From positions 19,601,544-19,665,543 of the forward strand of contig NC_091144.1 in the NCBI RefSeq assembly GCF_041381155.1: DNA of 64,000 nt. Direction: 5' to 3'. Positions 23,756 through 35,472 of this stretch are shown piece after piece. The first letter of the stretch is position 1; each line of letters begins with the position of its first letter. The translations under genes and the position numbers were made by a program. The notes beneath the pieces were generated by a model. It saw only the letters and a list, made by a program, of their open reading frames with translations. It was not told where the DNA came from and ran no database searches. This DNA comes from Argopecten irradians (lineage: Eukaryota > Mollusca > Bivalvia > Pectinida > Pectinidae).

Positions 23756-24153
23756 TTAACTAGGAAATCTTGTCTGATCACAAATTTACGGCGCGCATTT
23801 TTTTGTTGTGCGTCGTAAACCTGTGGACTAATTACAGGTAAATGACATCAAAAGAATAATTCTGTATAGAAATTTCACAACACAAAGAACTACAGAAACA
23901 TGACATCAAAGGAACGACAACTCTCGGTAAAAATAGGTAGACCTACATGGTATCAAATCAATAGATGGGTTTAAACAACGATAACTTATGGAAGCGTTTT
24001 AGGCTCAAATATACTGTAGGAAAATATGTTTACGGTCACCAGAAAATAAGGCCGCCAAATAAAATATTTTCGTTAACAGTTACACCGAAATATATAGTGT
24101 AGTGCACTAGTGTAATATGCTTAGGTATTTTTATAAAGGAACATTTACTCCAG

Positions 24154-24342
24154 AAACGTATTAGTTTGAAATTGTTAAAGAGAGATACATATGTATGTAG
24201 ATATGGTTCGCTTCATAGCCTTAGAGATTCGATAAGTACTAACTTAGGTAACGTAAAACAAATCAGTGTTGACAGGTGCTTTAAGTTGTCCCTATCGTTC
24301 GAATCAAGCGCATCATTGATGTAGAAACAATCATCAACAACG
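24154..24342 (+). promoter_or_regulatory. Probable TMEM128 5' UTR and proximal promoter
   Basis: This is the only sequence between the end of duplicated copy B and the TMEM128 ATG. No TATA box is evident. The position is inferred from gene order; no specific factor site is claimed. Confidence 0.35.
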
Positions 24343-27300
24343 ATGGCGTCCACAGGAGAAAACGAGCCTCTTCTCATTTCAAGTGAAGAAGAAATGGAGA
24401 AAATACGCCGGCGAGTTCAGCACAAGATTGCAGAAAAATATCTTGAAGTGCTAGATCCAGGTAAAATTAATTTGTAAAATATCAAAGGCATGTATAGTCA
24501 CGCATTTCCCGTTTTGATGGATGTGTCATGTCATGTTGACGGTTTTGGTTTGTCGTGATTTCTGGTGTTATTTTTAGAAACAACACTTTACTGTATAACG
24601 CATAATCGAGCATCAATCTTTGATAAAGCCATAAAAATGTGTTATTTCAATAGAGTAAGTTTGATCTAATCAATTTAATTATGTATACCCGGTATATTTA
24701 AGGATTTGTTTGTAAATGTTTGTTATTTACAAGTTATTTAACGTACAGCTGTTGCAAACATACTTTGAAAGTTTGATTGTCGTTTGCAACTTGATTAGGA
24801 TCGATAAAGACTGTTTTCTTTTTTCATGTTAACACAGCCATATATGAATTCAAGGCAAAGCCTCAGAAGAGTGCAACTACAGTAAAATGAGTACATGTAA
24901 TACTACACAGGATTATATCCTCAGAAATTTATATATATATGTCTACATTTTTGCTATGAGATTATATATAATACATTGACATGCACAGGATATCAATAGT
25001 TAGAAAAAATTCGAAATAATCCATCTAGAATAGTTCAATATACTTCAGTCTGGTTTCTATCAAAAGGCAGAAAACATGGTAATTAACATGACATGTATCA
25101 ACAATTTGCGGGAATCTCATTCTGTGTTGTCATCATTTTCAATCATGTCACATTTCATGACGTCACTGCTGATGTTGCCATGCGCTTGATAACATACAGA
25201 GTATATTTTTTGACCAGTACATTTATTGCGTCTTTGTATAGTTATCTAAAACTACTTACAGTAATTTCAAAGCGTTATTCCGACGCAAATTTAGTCTAGA
25301 TACAGAAAAATTTAAATTATTAAAATCTCATTGTTCTGATAATAAGACTTCAAACATGGCTGCCTGCATGCTTCTTCTGCCTATAAGGTGTCCAGTTCTT
25401 ACCTAGTACCAATTCTCACCATTGTAAATATATACATACATAAATGAGATTTTCACTGTGGAGAAGGTTAACGGAATCGGGGTGTGCATGCAGGAGGTGC
25501 GTACCTCTGACTTAGGGGGAGCTCGAAGCGAGAAAATGGCCGACGGTAGTTGTTTACATTTTTTCAATGCGATCATAGACACAGATATTGAGAGGCAAAT
25601 TAAAAACCAACAATTTTTGCATGGTGAGTGATTTCCTCATTAAGGAATTACAATTACTCGATATTCCAACTACACATGGAATCCGATGAGCGATATGTGT
25701 ATGTATTATATGTTTATATCTTTTTTTCATCCAGGTAATAATTAACTTACAATACTATGTAAATCTGTTGCAACTTTGGACCAGTAGTCAAGTACCTGTA
25801 TATACCTGAGCCAGGGTGTTAGTTAGTTCAGGGGGTATTGTCTTGATTGAACACATACTGTAATTGTACAGTAATACTTGAAAAAAATACAATAAAAATA
25901 CTTGCATACATTCTCAAATGAAATAAAGTAGATTTTCGCAAGGTAAGTAGATTTAATTATAATTATTAATTTGTTTTGTTTGGAACACAACCACATGGGG
26001 GAGTCTAGTGTGTAGACTTTATTTTACTAGTTAGATTATTTAGGCTGTCATTAAAACGGACGTCATGGAGATAGATTATATAGGTAATCAGTCATGTTGT
26101 GACACATGACTGATCATCATATCAGGTAAGGTATTACATTTGGTATTTGGGAAGGGAATGGCCCCAGGGAATGAGTCGAATGAGGGTAACGTGGAAAAAT
26201 AAAGGCCCTGGTGGTCATAACAACAGACCTACATGTATGTGCCATAGATAGTTACAGATACACTATCTAATTATTTAGGTGCAATTATTACACAACTATA
26301 TATACCTGTATCCCCATCTGTGTCTGTATGTTAGTATGTCTATACATTGGGTATACACATAGTAAAGTAATGATATGATTCAGAAGTGTGTAATATAAAT
26401 TAACTGAATGAAAATAAAACCAACAAGTAATTATTCTGTGTGTAAAAGCACTAAAACAGATTGACAATTAAGATGTTTCGGACAACATGAATAATGACAC
26501 ATTATCTGCAAATTTGGCGTGATTTCAATGTAGATCTAATGTCGATAGGTATACCACCCGAAATGATAATATCAACAAAAAAATAAATAAATAAAAATGA
26601 ATAAATAAAGTATGTGTATCAAAATTTATTTCAAAGCTTATGCTTGAATATTATTTGTCTACAATATTAATGTAGTAGAACAATATGTTTGAAAGATCGC
26701 CAAAAACGGGGACGTATACGTAGATGACTTATAAATCATGTATATGAAAATTAGACTCATCTAAATCAGTTTTAAGTGAGGAGATCATTCTGCAGATTAA
26801 AGTAGTCCTAACGTATATACTTAACGTAACCCCCCGGGGCCCACCCATGCGCCGTCCCCAGCTAAAATAGGGTCTCCCCCTGATCCTGTCCCTCGCTAGC
26901 GTAGGGTAATTTTTGCCAAATTTCAATCATTTTACAAGTCATGGGAAAATTTTACTTCTAATAGCACCTTTCAATGCTGATGAAAATCTTAATTCGTCTA
27001 GTTCTGGAATTGTAAACTATGTAAAATCACCACATGCTCCGTATTTTGACAGCGAAAAATGTAATCAAACCACCCGACGCCCCTACTTACATCACTTATG
27101 TGGCTTAGCTTGAACGAATCGTGCATCCTTGGCTTCAATCAACGCATCTCATCTGTAGAATGGAAATCACTCTACATGCAAAAATTGTTGGTTTTTAATT
27201 TTCCTCTCAATATCTGTGTCTATGATCGCATTGAAAAAATGTAAACATCTACCATCGGCCATTCTCTCGCTTTGAGCCTCAGCGCCCCCTAAGTCAGAGG

Positions 27301-30300
27301 TACGCACCTCCTGCACACCCCGATTCCGTTAACCTTCTCCACGGTGAATTTGTACCTGCATGATGAGAACTAGTTACTAATGTACAATTTAATGAAAACT
27401 ACATCATTTTAGGCTTTAGAAAGGAGAAAAAGTTACCATCTGTGTAATATTAATATACAAATTATTAATATTACAGAAAGTTTGCAATGAACAGTTACAC
27501 TAATGTATTCTGTAATTGCATATTACAGAATTATCTGCCCTTATGGGTGGGTATTGATTGCATAGTCATGTGTTTGGGAGCGTAACGTCATACTTTTTTG
27601 AGAAACGATGTGAACCGATCGCTCAACAAGATGGCCACCAGGCAGCCATCTTGGATTTTGATAGTTATAGTTTGTTATCGCTATTTTTCAGAAAGTGCTG
27701 CAGAGATCATTCTCAGATTTCATACTGGAGGTTCCCCTAGGGCCCTACTTTTGCATATTGCGATTTGGGACCAATTGGTCAAGATTGCTGCCAAGCAGCC
27801 ATCTTGGATTTTGATAGTTAAATTTTGTTATCGCTATTATTCAGAAAGTACCAAAAAGAATTGTTCCCAAATTTCATATGTAGGTTCCCCTAGGGCCTTA
27901 GTTTTGCATATTGCATTTTGGGACCGAACGGTGACCAAGATGGCCGACAGGCTGCCATCATGGATTTTGATAGTTGAAGTTTGTTATTGTTATTTCTCAG
28001 AAAGTACTGAAGAGATCTGTCTCAAATAAATATCATATCACGGTTCCCCTAGGGCCTTAGATTTACATATTGTATTTTAGGACTGAATGGTGACCAAGAT
28101 GGCCGACAAGCCTTCATCTTGTATTTTGGTAGTTAAAGGTTGTTACCGCTATTTCATCTATTACCAATTTTTTTTTTTTATTTAAATTGGTATAAAAAGA
28201 GTGTTATAATCATAAATGACATAATCAAAAATCATTCCTCCAATACACTATATATATATATATATATTAGAAATAAAAACAATAACGACTGACTAGTGAG
28301 CGCTTTCGCCCCATTTAAGGGAGCTCCTCAGACTGTTTGTTGTGATACGAAGGTGACTTACCTACATTATGTGGTATATTCATCAGCTGTGGGGAATCCC
28401 TGACTTCTATGTCTCAGGTCCCAATCCAATTAATATATATAAATAGATACACTTGTGAGTAATTTACACAAAAATTCAACATAGAACAGACTTTCTTAAA
28501 TTTCAAGGCATCACCACAGTATAATAAGATATTACCTCACTCCAGATATATCCAATACAGTATTAAGCTATCCATATATACCTAAAAAATTAGATTTTTT
28601 TCTGTAGCATCAAAAAAGTTCTAAAGACAACCCATTGAATAGAAATGCCACAATCTCTACTGGGAAATCCAAATGGAATAATTTATTTAACTTCAATGAT
28701 AATATTTGGACACAAATATATAACAATCCTTTTGGTGGAACTAAAAAGTCCAAACTACATTGGTTACAATATAGAGTCAATCAACATATTTTAATTCTTT
28801 TTAATCCCAAACTGGGCTTGCTGAAAGTGTGAATTGTTACGTTGTAAAATGGAAGTAAAGACACTTGTACATATGTTATGGGGATGTATAGCAGAATTTT
28901 TTAGGTAACTTTGAATCCCTAAAAGATAGATTACTCATCCCATTCACCTTTCCCAAAGAAACATTTATTTTTGGATTATTTAATCAACCAATACAACATA
29001 ATAGGGTAGACAATATGATTATTCTATTATTAAAACAATACATATATCACACAAGGTGTTACCACGAGAGGTGTATGCCTTAACTAAACTTATAAAGGAT
29101 GCATACTTCACAGAAAAATATACTTCAGTCAGAAAAGACTGTCATATTCTCAAATTAGACAATGATTGAAATAAATGGAATATCTTAATCAATTTGTAAT
29201 ACTGGTTCAATAATTTTAAAAAAGGAATGTTATCAACCAGTAAACTATCATTTAGCTGTATCTTCTGAGATCATTTGTACCATGAGCTTATGTCATGGCG
29301 CGGCGTCTGTCCTCGTCCGTCAACATTTCCTTTAAATCGCTTCTAGTCATAGAGTTCGCGATATCCCTAGTTATAATGTCTATCCGTGTAATGGACCTTC
29401 CTTACATATTGATTGTAACCAAATTTGGCCACAAACATCCTTGAGGGAAGGGGAAGGAAACAGAACTGGTATAAATTTTTCAACATTGTACATTATATAA
29501 ATACAATGTTCTACAACATGTTTACTAAATTTGATATAAATGATAAACCAATTTTTTTATTCCTTTGTTTGAGTCCTTTATTCACAGCATCTATGAGTGG
29601 TCTTGGCACTTTGATATTGTATATAGGACTATAAAAGAATACACAAGTATGTATGAGTCAAGATTATGAATATTTGGTTGTTATGATGACATATTTAAAT
29701 AAATAAAAAAATATGATGTCTACCAATGCTTGCAAAACTGAAATTGAAGATGAACCCTAGTGATATGAATGATTAATTGTACATGTAGCACAAACCAGGG
29801 AGATTGAAATACCGTTTTCGACCCAATAAGCGCCCAGGGCGTATACAAATTGAAAAGAATGAAAAGGTGCTAATAGGACGCAATTGTATTGGAAATCTAT
29901 ACATTTTTGTGTTGTTTTGGTCTTAATTAATGCCTCGGCAATTAAAATTGAGGCCACAAAAAGGGGGAGGGGCGCTTATAGGGACATGAGGGCTTATTAG
30001 GTCGAATATGGTAGGTGATGAAAGAATGAGGTGAATCATGTATAATATTTATTTCAAAATGTTTATGATACAATGTGTTGTTTCTAAAAATTAAAGAGAA
30101 TACAAAAAAAAGTTGTGTTAATTTGATTTGAGTCTCAACGGTGGTCAAGTGGTTATAAAAACATTCAGACTTATTACCACAAGTCTGCCAACACAAGTTT
30201 GAATCCCATGGCTATGTTGGATAGTCCCATGGTACTGACCTTTGGCCAGTGTGTGACCGGTCAGTGGTTTTCTGTATGTCCTCCAGTTTTTCTCCACCTC

Positions 30301-33300
30301 CTAAACTTGTTTTTGCTTCATTTTTTCTCAAATGGTTCTATTCTGGTTCAGGGGAGGCAACTCTTACATCTAGAGATTAGTCTATATAGATACTAATTAT
30401 AACTACATTTCATAAAAGTCCTGTTTTGATTGCGTTATAAATGTTACAGGTGTGTGTTTTTCTTCATAGCAGTTCTTTAGCTTGTTCTATCTTCCTGATA
30501 ATTTGTACAAAATTTTAGTGACATGCAGACAAATGGACAGTTATCAAAATCTGGTAAAATAAAAGCTAAAAACCAAAACCTCAATTGAACTACAAGTTCT
30601 TTAATATGTTTTTGCATAGGCATGTAATATATGATTCCAGAGAAAAACAAAGCATAATTATCTAATCTGGGATAGAAACATTATACTTTCAAATGAACTC
30701 TTATTATCAACAGTATACTTACAGTTGATAACTAAAACATAGTAATCTGCTGTCAGCAGTGTCAGAACTGTGGTGATCAATTCCCTTTAGTTAGAAATGG
30801 CATGTGATGTCACATGATCTAGCTTATATACATGTATAATGAGATTACATATAAAACCCTAATTCTCGTACACATGTCCAAGGGTAATTAATTCTATTTC
30901 TGCTAAAGTGATGTACATGTATTGATTTATGATTAGGACTCAAAATCAATTGTTTCCATAATGTGAGACTACCAGGATAGTTATACATGTTCTTGAGTAG
31001 ATGTGGATAACATGTTTAACTCATTTAATATTACAAAAATGCATTGACAGATGCGATGATACCAGAAAGTGAAAGAGAGATCCCTGACCATTCCAAACTG
31101 AGCACCCATTTTGACGAGGAAACCAGACAGGAGTTTGAGGAAAGGTTCGGGAAATACAGGAAAAAGAAAGGATCCAAGTACAGCCTACAAAATGTGTTGT
31201 GGTTCGTGGGATCCATCGCCATATTCTACTACACTGATTTTTACATTGCATGCAGATACGATCCAAGGGTCAATAGGTATGTGGAATACATCATTCAAAA
31301 TACATATTTACCGGTAATAAATTAATTCTTCTTTGAAAAAAAAAAGTAATCTAATTTCCGGTGTAGGACTGTTTCTTGATTTAAATCGATGATCGAGTGA
31401 TTATGATTTTCCTAAAGACTGGTGGGTATTGATTTATCAAGTCAATAATTGAATATTAAAATGGGAGATAACTTGTGCTTATTTTATTTTGTTCTGAACT
31501 TTTCTTATGTGTAAATTGGTGGAAAACCACATTTTAAAATGTCATTGACATGTTAGATAAACAATAATTTGAATTTAAGACAAAAAATGACTTCTTTGTA
31601 CTGTTAACACAGGATATATATCTTTCTAAAATTCTTCAGAGAAAATAAAAGGTAGAAATTTTTCTATAAATGTTATCCAATTATGAAATCGATAATTAGT
31701 AGGTTGTCCTTAACCAATCATTGAATGTGGTTTTACAACTGATTCCCAACACTATTTATTTCATTAAACACCAGTATTACTAATAGACTTACTTTGAATC
31801 CACGGATACACTGTCATTAGCTCAAACTAACTGTAAAATTATAGTCATGCATGCTTTTACATAGATATGAATCTTACCAATCAAATGCAGTGTATTATCT
31901 GTAGAACCTAGTACCATACAGCTTCTCTTGGAACTCTTTTGTTATTCCTGTTATCAAATATAAAAGAAACGAGACCATGCATGTTTTGGCAGAAATTGGT
32001 TCAACATTGGTGCTGTTCTCATAGTGATCAACGTGTGTATAGCATTATTCTTCATTGTGTGGCTATCTGGCATAAAGAAAGTGGATGTGGATGAATGGGA
32101 AAAACGGTATCCAATACTAATCCCCATAGCAACAGGGGCCTTTATAATTGGTGGAATGTGGTAAGTATGAAAAATAATCAATCTTGATCCCATAGCCACA
32201 TTAAGGGGCTATACAGGTGTCTGTCTTCTTCCCATAGCAATGCATTCTGCAGAAATTGGACAGATTCTTTTATATATTCAGCTCTTGGTATTTTCACAAA
32301 ACTTTGTTGGTGTGCACCAGTCATCCAGTGTTATATATTTGGTCATCTGATCAATGAGTTTGTTCAATAAATGACCTTTACCTCAAGGTCACAGGGTCAA
32401 AGAGGCTAAAATCTTTTAAAAGACTTCCTGTCTATAACTAAGAGTCCTTAATGTCTTAATTCTCATGAATAACTTGTAAACATAGGAACCTGATATTGGG
32501 TTTGAGACATGCCGAAATGAATGGGCAGGGATCAATCTAGGTTTTGGGGGAAACTACCCTTTTTCAAAATTGGGGAAAAGCTTGGCGAAATATAGGGGAA
32601 TTTGAATCTTCTTACTTTGGTCCAAAATTATATTCATTTTGACCAAAAAGTACTGTAAAACAACTTATTTTATTTTTAGTTTTAGTAAAGCACGATTTTA
32701 AGCTCAATAATAAAAAATTTGAGTTTATCATAAAATATGCAATAGCCGTATGGTAAATTTGAAGAAATTTGCAAGCAAAAGTCTAAAAAAAAATATGAAA
32801 AATAAGTCACAGAGGAAATTTTGTTACAAAAAGACATTTTTTAGCTTCAAATGGGGAATTTTTAAATCTTCAGGGAAATTTTAGGCCAGAGGGGAATTCA
32901 TTCCTTGAGGGGAAATTTACCCATAAACGGTAATAAATCAGAGCTAGATTGATCCCTGATGGGTTGCCAGGTTTGTTCAAACGAATAACCTTGACCTTCA
33001 TTTAAGGTCACTGAAATCCAGTATGAAACTAAAAATAAGAGGCCTTGAGACCTGATATTGGGCATGTAACATGCTGGGATGAAGGACCACCAAGTTTATG
33101 AATGACTTAAAGCCTTGACCTACTTTCAAGGTCACAATGGTTAAATAGCCAAACATTTTAAAACATTTTTTTTCGATAAGTAGTAGACATAGGGTCGTAA
33201 AATCAAGACAGTGGCGTGCTGGGATGAAGGGCTATCCTACTTATAAGGTCACATACCCTGGTATAGGATAACCTGGAACAACTTTTCAATTAGTTTAAGG

Positions 33301-33743
33301 TTTAATTTACTCAGATATTAAATGGGCATGTACCATTTACTTGAATGACCTTGACCTACTTTGAAGATCACTGTGGTCAAATACCGTATATCAGAAATTA
33401 ACAACATCTATAGATAATGTCTCAATTGTCAAAGTAAAGATGAGCACTTTCAGCCCATTTCGTCTTTTGTAAATTGATTCGAAGATTTTTTTTCCCACTG
33501 CGGTATACTTGTGTTGTATTGTATGAATACCCCAGTAGTCAGACGACCATTAAGGCCTGTGGACCTCTTGTTTTGATATTGTAACGGTAGTCTGTTATGA
33601 ATGAATGTCTGTACCTGTACATTTGTCCTGTATTACATTCCAGCGTGACTGTGGGTCTGTGGCCAGTCTGGAGCTTCTTCACGCCAATTATCCTCTTCAC
33701 ATTGTTTATGGGCTTCGTTGTCTTTATCGCCATGATTCCTTGA
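24343..33743 (+). CDS. TMEM128: Transmembrane protein 128 (TMEM128) orthologue
   Basis: Small multi-pass membrane protein; the human homologue has no settled molecular role. Exons are 24343-24460, 31051-31276, 31993-32160 and 33644-33743, all GT-AG, with phases 1, 2, 2 that join cleanly into 203 aa, longer than the roughly 165 aa of human TMEM128 because of an extended acidic, charged N-terminus (MASTGENEPLLISSEEEMEK). Four helices can be seen: NVLWFVGSIAIFYYTDFYIA, NWFNIGAVLIVINVCIALFF, LIPIATGAFIIGGM and FFTPIILFTLFMGFVVFIAM. The phrases YPILIPIATGAF and WPVWSFFTPIILF match the conserved TMEM128 motifs YPALIPITTASF and WHVWSFFTPLLLF. The ATG has A at -3 and G at +4. Intron 1 is 6.6 kb and full of transposons. 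The receptor duplication ends about 190 bp upstream, so the promoter must be very short or include sequence next to that breakpoint. Confidence 0.93.
25453..27347. mobile_element. 1.9-kb non-autonomous element with about 185-bp terminal inverted repeats
   Basis: The left end (25,453-about 25,638) starts TCACTGTGGAGAAGG. The right end (about 27,160-27,347) is its close reverse complement, ending CCTTCTCCACGGTGA. The arms share ACGGAATCGGGGTGTGCA, CGTACCTCTGACTTAGGGG and TTGTTGGTTTTTAATTT (one strand or the other). A possible 4-bp duplication ATTT flanks it at 25,449-25,452 and 27,348-27,351. No transposase ORF lies between the arms. It sits in TMEM128 intron 1. The superfamily is unclear. Confidence 0.8.
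27620..28160. repeat. Tandem array of about 155-bp units (AAGATGGCCGAC...CCATCTTGG), about 4 units
   Basis: Units recur at about 27,643, 27,795, 27,952 and 28,110. Each carries AAGATGGCCGMC, GCAGCCATCTTGGATTTTG, TTCAGAAAGTRCTG and GGTTCCCCTAGGGCC. Each has a short hairpin core (AAGATGGC / GCCATCTT). A second, diverged array of the same family lies at 38,440-38,960. It is non-coding. Confidence 0.8.
28281..28345 (-). ncRNA. Hammerhead-ribozyme-like motif (Penelope-type, short stem III)
   Basis: Read on the minus strand: AGU, then the core CUGAGGA (28,331-28,325, fitting CUGANGA), then stem II GCUCC/GGGGC with a 7-nt loop, then GAAA (28,307-28,304), then AGCGCU as a tiny palindromic stem III, then C as the cleavage-site base (28,298), then ACU, which pairs with the AGU before the core to close stem I. 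All invariant hammerhead core positions are met. A minimal palindromic stem III is known from Penelope-like retroelement hammerheads that cleave as dimers. I do not see a Penelope RT next to it. Confidence 0.6.
28600..29240 (+). mobile_element. LINE relic: C-terminal part of the reverse-transcriptase ORF
   Basis: Around 28,635-28,832 the frame reads NPFGGTKKSKLHWLQYRVNQ, like the segment after the RT domain in many LINE ORF2 proteins. Around 28,830-28,905 another frame gives CELLRCKM, then VKTLVHMLWGC, the Cys/His motif typical of that region. From about 28,915 PFTFPKETFIFGLFN and LLLKQYIYHTRC continue the homology. At least two frame changes and a stop break it, so it is dead. Only the 3' end of the element is present, as expected of 5'-truncated insertions. 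Confidence 0.75.
29270..29440. repeat. Dispersed repeat fragment (CATGAGCTTATGTCATGGCG type)
   Basis: Contains GAGCTTATGTCATGGCGCGG and CGTCAACATTTCCTTTAAATCG. It is related to the head of the repeat at 36,960 (GTGAGCTTATGCAGTGGTG), which looks like one of the common dispersed repeats of molluscan genomes. No ends are defined here. Confidence 0.45.
29812..30011. mobile_element. TA-flanked MITE (family TTCGACCCAATAAGCGC), copy 1
   Basis: Left end CCGTTTTCGACCCAATAAGC; the right end is its imperfect reverse complement (GGTCGAATATGG). TA lies on both sides, consistent with a Tc1/mariner-type target. Two other copies lie at 34,644 and 40,079. The right arm of this copy appears partly duplicated. 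Confidence 0.75.
30134..30400 (+). mobile_element. tRNA-derived SINE
   Basis: An A-box-like TGGTCAAGTGG (30,142-30,152) and a B-box-like AGTTTGAATCC (about 30,196-30,206) lie at tRNA-like spacing. The body contains GGTACTGACC, GGTCAGTGGTTTTCTG and TTTTTCTCCACC, which resembles SINE bodies common in molluscs and recurs at 54,990-55,175. Confidence 0.6.
32280..33430. repeat. Dispersed repeat with internal GACCTTGACCTACTTTCAAGG-like units, TMEM128 intron 3
   Basis: Several diverged repetitions of the words ATGCTGGGATGAAGGGCTA, AATGACCTTGACCTAC and AAGGTCAC. The same family occurs at 36,960-37,440. A separate MITE is inserted in it at 32,526. Confidence 0.6.
32526..32958. mobile_element. 433-bp MITE with CAGGGATCAATCTAG ends
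   Basis: Perfect 15-bp terminal inverted repeats and a 5-bp flanking duplication ATGGG (32,521-32,525 and 32,959-32,963). The flanks rejoin into the host repeat (ACATGCCGAAATGAATGGG, then TTGCCAGG), which shows that the insertion is nested. CAGGG ends suggest hAT, but the duplication is shorter than the usual 8 bp. Confidence 0.75.
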
Positions 33744-34079
33744 CACAATTACAGAGGAAACAGATTACTAAATGTTAATTAATGCTCAACAACATCAATT
33801 GTAAATGATGATGTAAGAAAATGCTACTTTTCACATTTCTTTTGCAAATTATGTATTTTTAGAGCGACGTGAACAAACATGTAAAAGAATAATGAAGTAA
33901 TGTTTCATCTTTGGATTTTATTTATTTTGAAATTATTGTAAATTTATTTTAAAGGATTAATAATTTTTATAAATATTCAAATGTGATGAGCAGAAGCAAT
34001 ATTGAATATGATTTATGTAATACTTAAGTTTACTCGTTATAATTCAATTTTACTTTATTTTAAAAGACTTACTAATTCA

Positions 34080-34276
34080 CTGTACAGCTGGTTATTTTCG
34101 CGAGTATGATATATTTGCGATTTGATCCACAAAATATTGAGAAATGGTTCAATGATATCTACCTTTAAGTCCATAACGTGAAAAATTAAAATTGTTAACA
34201 TACCGGTATATGATTCTCTCTTTTTTTTAGATCAAATCGTGAAAATTTTGGTCCGCAAAAATACCTGGCTATACAG
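34080..34276. mobile_element. MITE with CTGTAYAGCYRGGTATTTTY-type ends
   Basis: Left end CTGTACAGCTGGTTATTTTC, right end on the reverse strand CTGTATAGCCAGGTATTTTT: about 25 bp of inverted repeat with mismatches. TA flanks the right end and a decayed CA the left. Inner arms GCGATTTGATC / GATCAAATCG extend the pairing. No ORF. Confidence 0.65.
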
Positions 34277-34643
34277 TATTAACTGAACTAGCTATTTAAT
34301 AGCCAATAGTTTTCTATGCACCATTAGTATTTTAAGTGAGTTTGGGATGGAGGTGTTTGATATGTTACTGTCAGGTTTCCACCTTAAAATTTTGAGGCCC
34401 ACATAGTTGTAGCATCTTGGTTATTGGTCAATTAAAATTTTCCTGGTACTCTATTGACATGTCTTTTGATGATTTTATAGAACGTAACTTAATCCACATG
34501 AAGACCAAAATTTTATCTCTATGAATTATGATGATAAGAATGTAGCAGAATTAACTACTGCGGACAATCCAGGGTGAAAAGAGACCACAATCAATATATG
34601 TATCTTTTGTGTTCAGTAGTATAGTCAATTAATATCCAAAGTA

Positions 34644-34803
34644 CTGTATTCGACCCAATAAGCGCTCAGTATATTCAGAAAACTGAAAAAATGCAAAGGT
34701 GCTAAATTAGACGAAATTATTGCAAACCTAGTTTTGGTCTTTTTCAGGGTCAATTGAAATTGAGGCCTAAAAAAGAGGAGGGGGTGCTTTTAGTCGAATA
34801 CAG
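34644..34803. mobile_element. TA-flanked MITE (family TTCGACCCAATAAGCGC), copy 2
   Basis: Left end CTGTATTCGACCCAATAAGC; right end TAGTCGAATACAG; TA on both sides. Shorter than the other two copies by internal deletions. Confidence 0.75.
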
Positions 34804-35472
34804 TATGTAAAATGAATGGAACTAATTCACACCATGCGATACCCTATAACGTTTGTGCAGGACGTTTTTTCTATTATGAAGGAATGACGCTAAAAGATGA
34901 TATTCCCCGCTAAAGTCATTTCAGTAGGAAGATTACAAGGAGTTACGTTCCATCACCACTGGAGATACAAGTCCCTCACATATGTTATCAGGTATCATGT
35001 GGTATATGCCATCACAAATGTTATCGGGTATCACATGGTATGTGAAATGGTTCCATTCCATGTTTGCGAAAAGGGGGAAAATATTGAAATTGGCCAAGTG
35101 GTAGAATGATAGTATAATATTATATGAACTACTGTGAATATTGTACTCAAATCATCATTGATGTGTTCTTCAAACTTCTACCTGTATTTATTGATTTTTT
35201 TATTTATTAATTCATTTATATGCATACCTTTAAAACAATTGTAGCATTTCATCATCTAAATATACTAACTGAGTAGGCACTTCACTTATGTATAATTTAG
35301 AATAAACATTTTTGCAGATAAAATACGTATAAAGATTTTTGAGCTGTGTCTCATAAGCTTGTAAGTCTTGGTAAAATTTAAGTAGATTGTTTTTGAATTC
35401 AGTGTTGGTCAATAATTAAATGAAATGAGAAGTTTTTATTTTTTAACAGTGATTTGTTAGTGACTTTTGAAA

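Larger units (their letters stand above)
12892..24153. repeat. Tandem segmental duplication, copy B (right-hand, partial at its 3' end)
   Basis: This is the second copy of the unit. It ends inside the phrase ATTTACTCCAGA at about 24,153, where copy A goes on differently. That breakpoint is only about 190 bp upstream of the TMEM128 start codon. The copy differs from A by scattered substitutions, a shorter minisatellite, absence of one 214-bp MITE and small indels, for example a poly-C run at about 21,324. The near identity indicates a recent duplication or continuing homogenisation. Confidence 0.95.
33744..35472. other. Intergenic region downstream of TMEM128
   Basis: Holds the TMEM128 3' UTR at its start (end not defined) and two MITEs (34,080 and 34,644). 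Otherwise AT-rich sequence with no gene that I can support. Confidence 0.5.
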
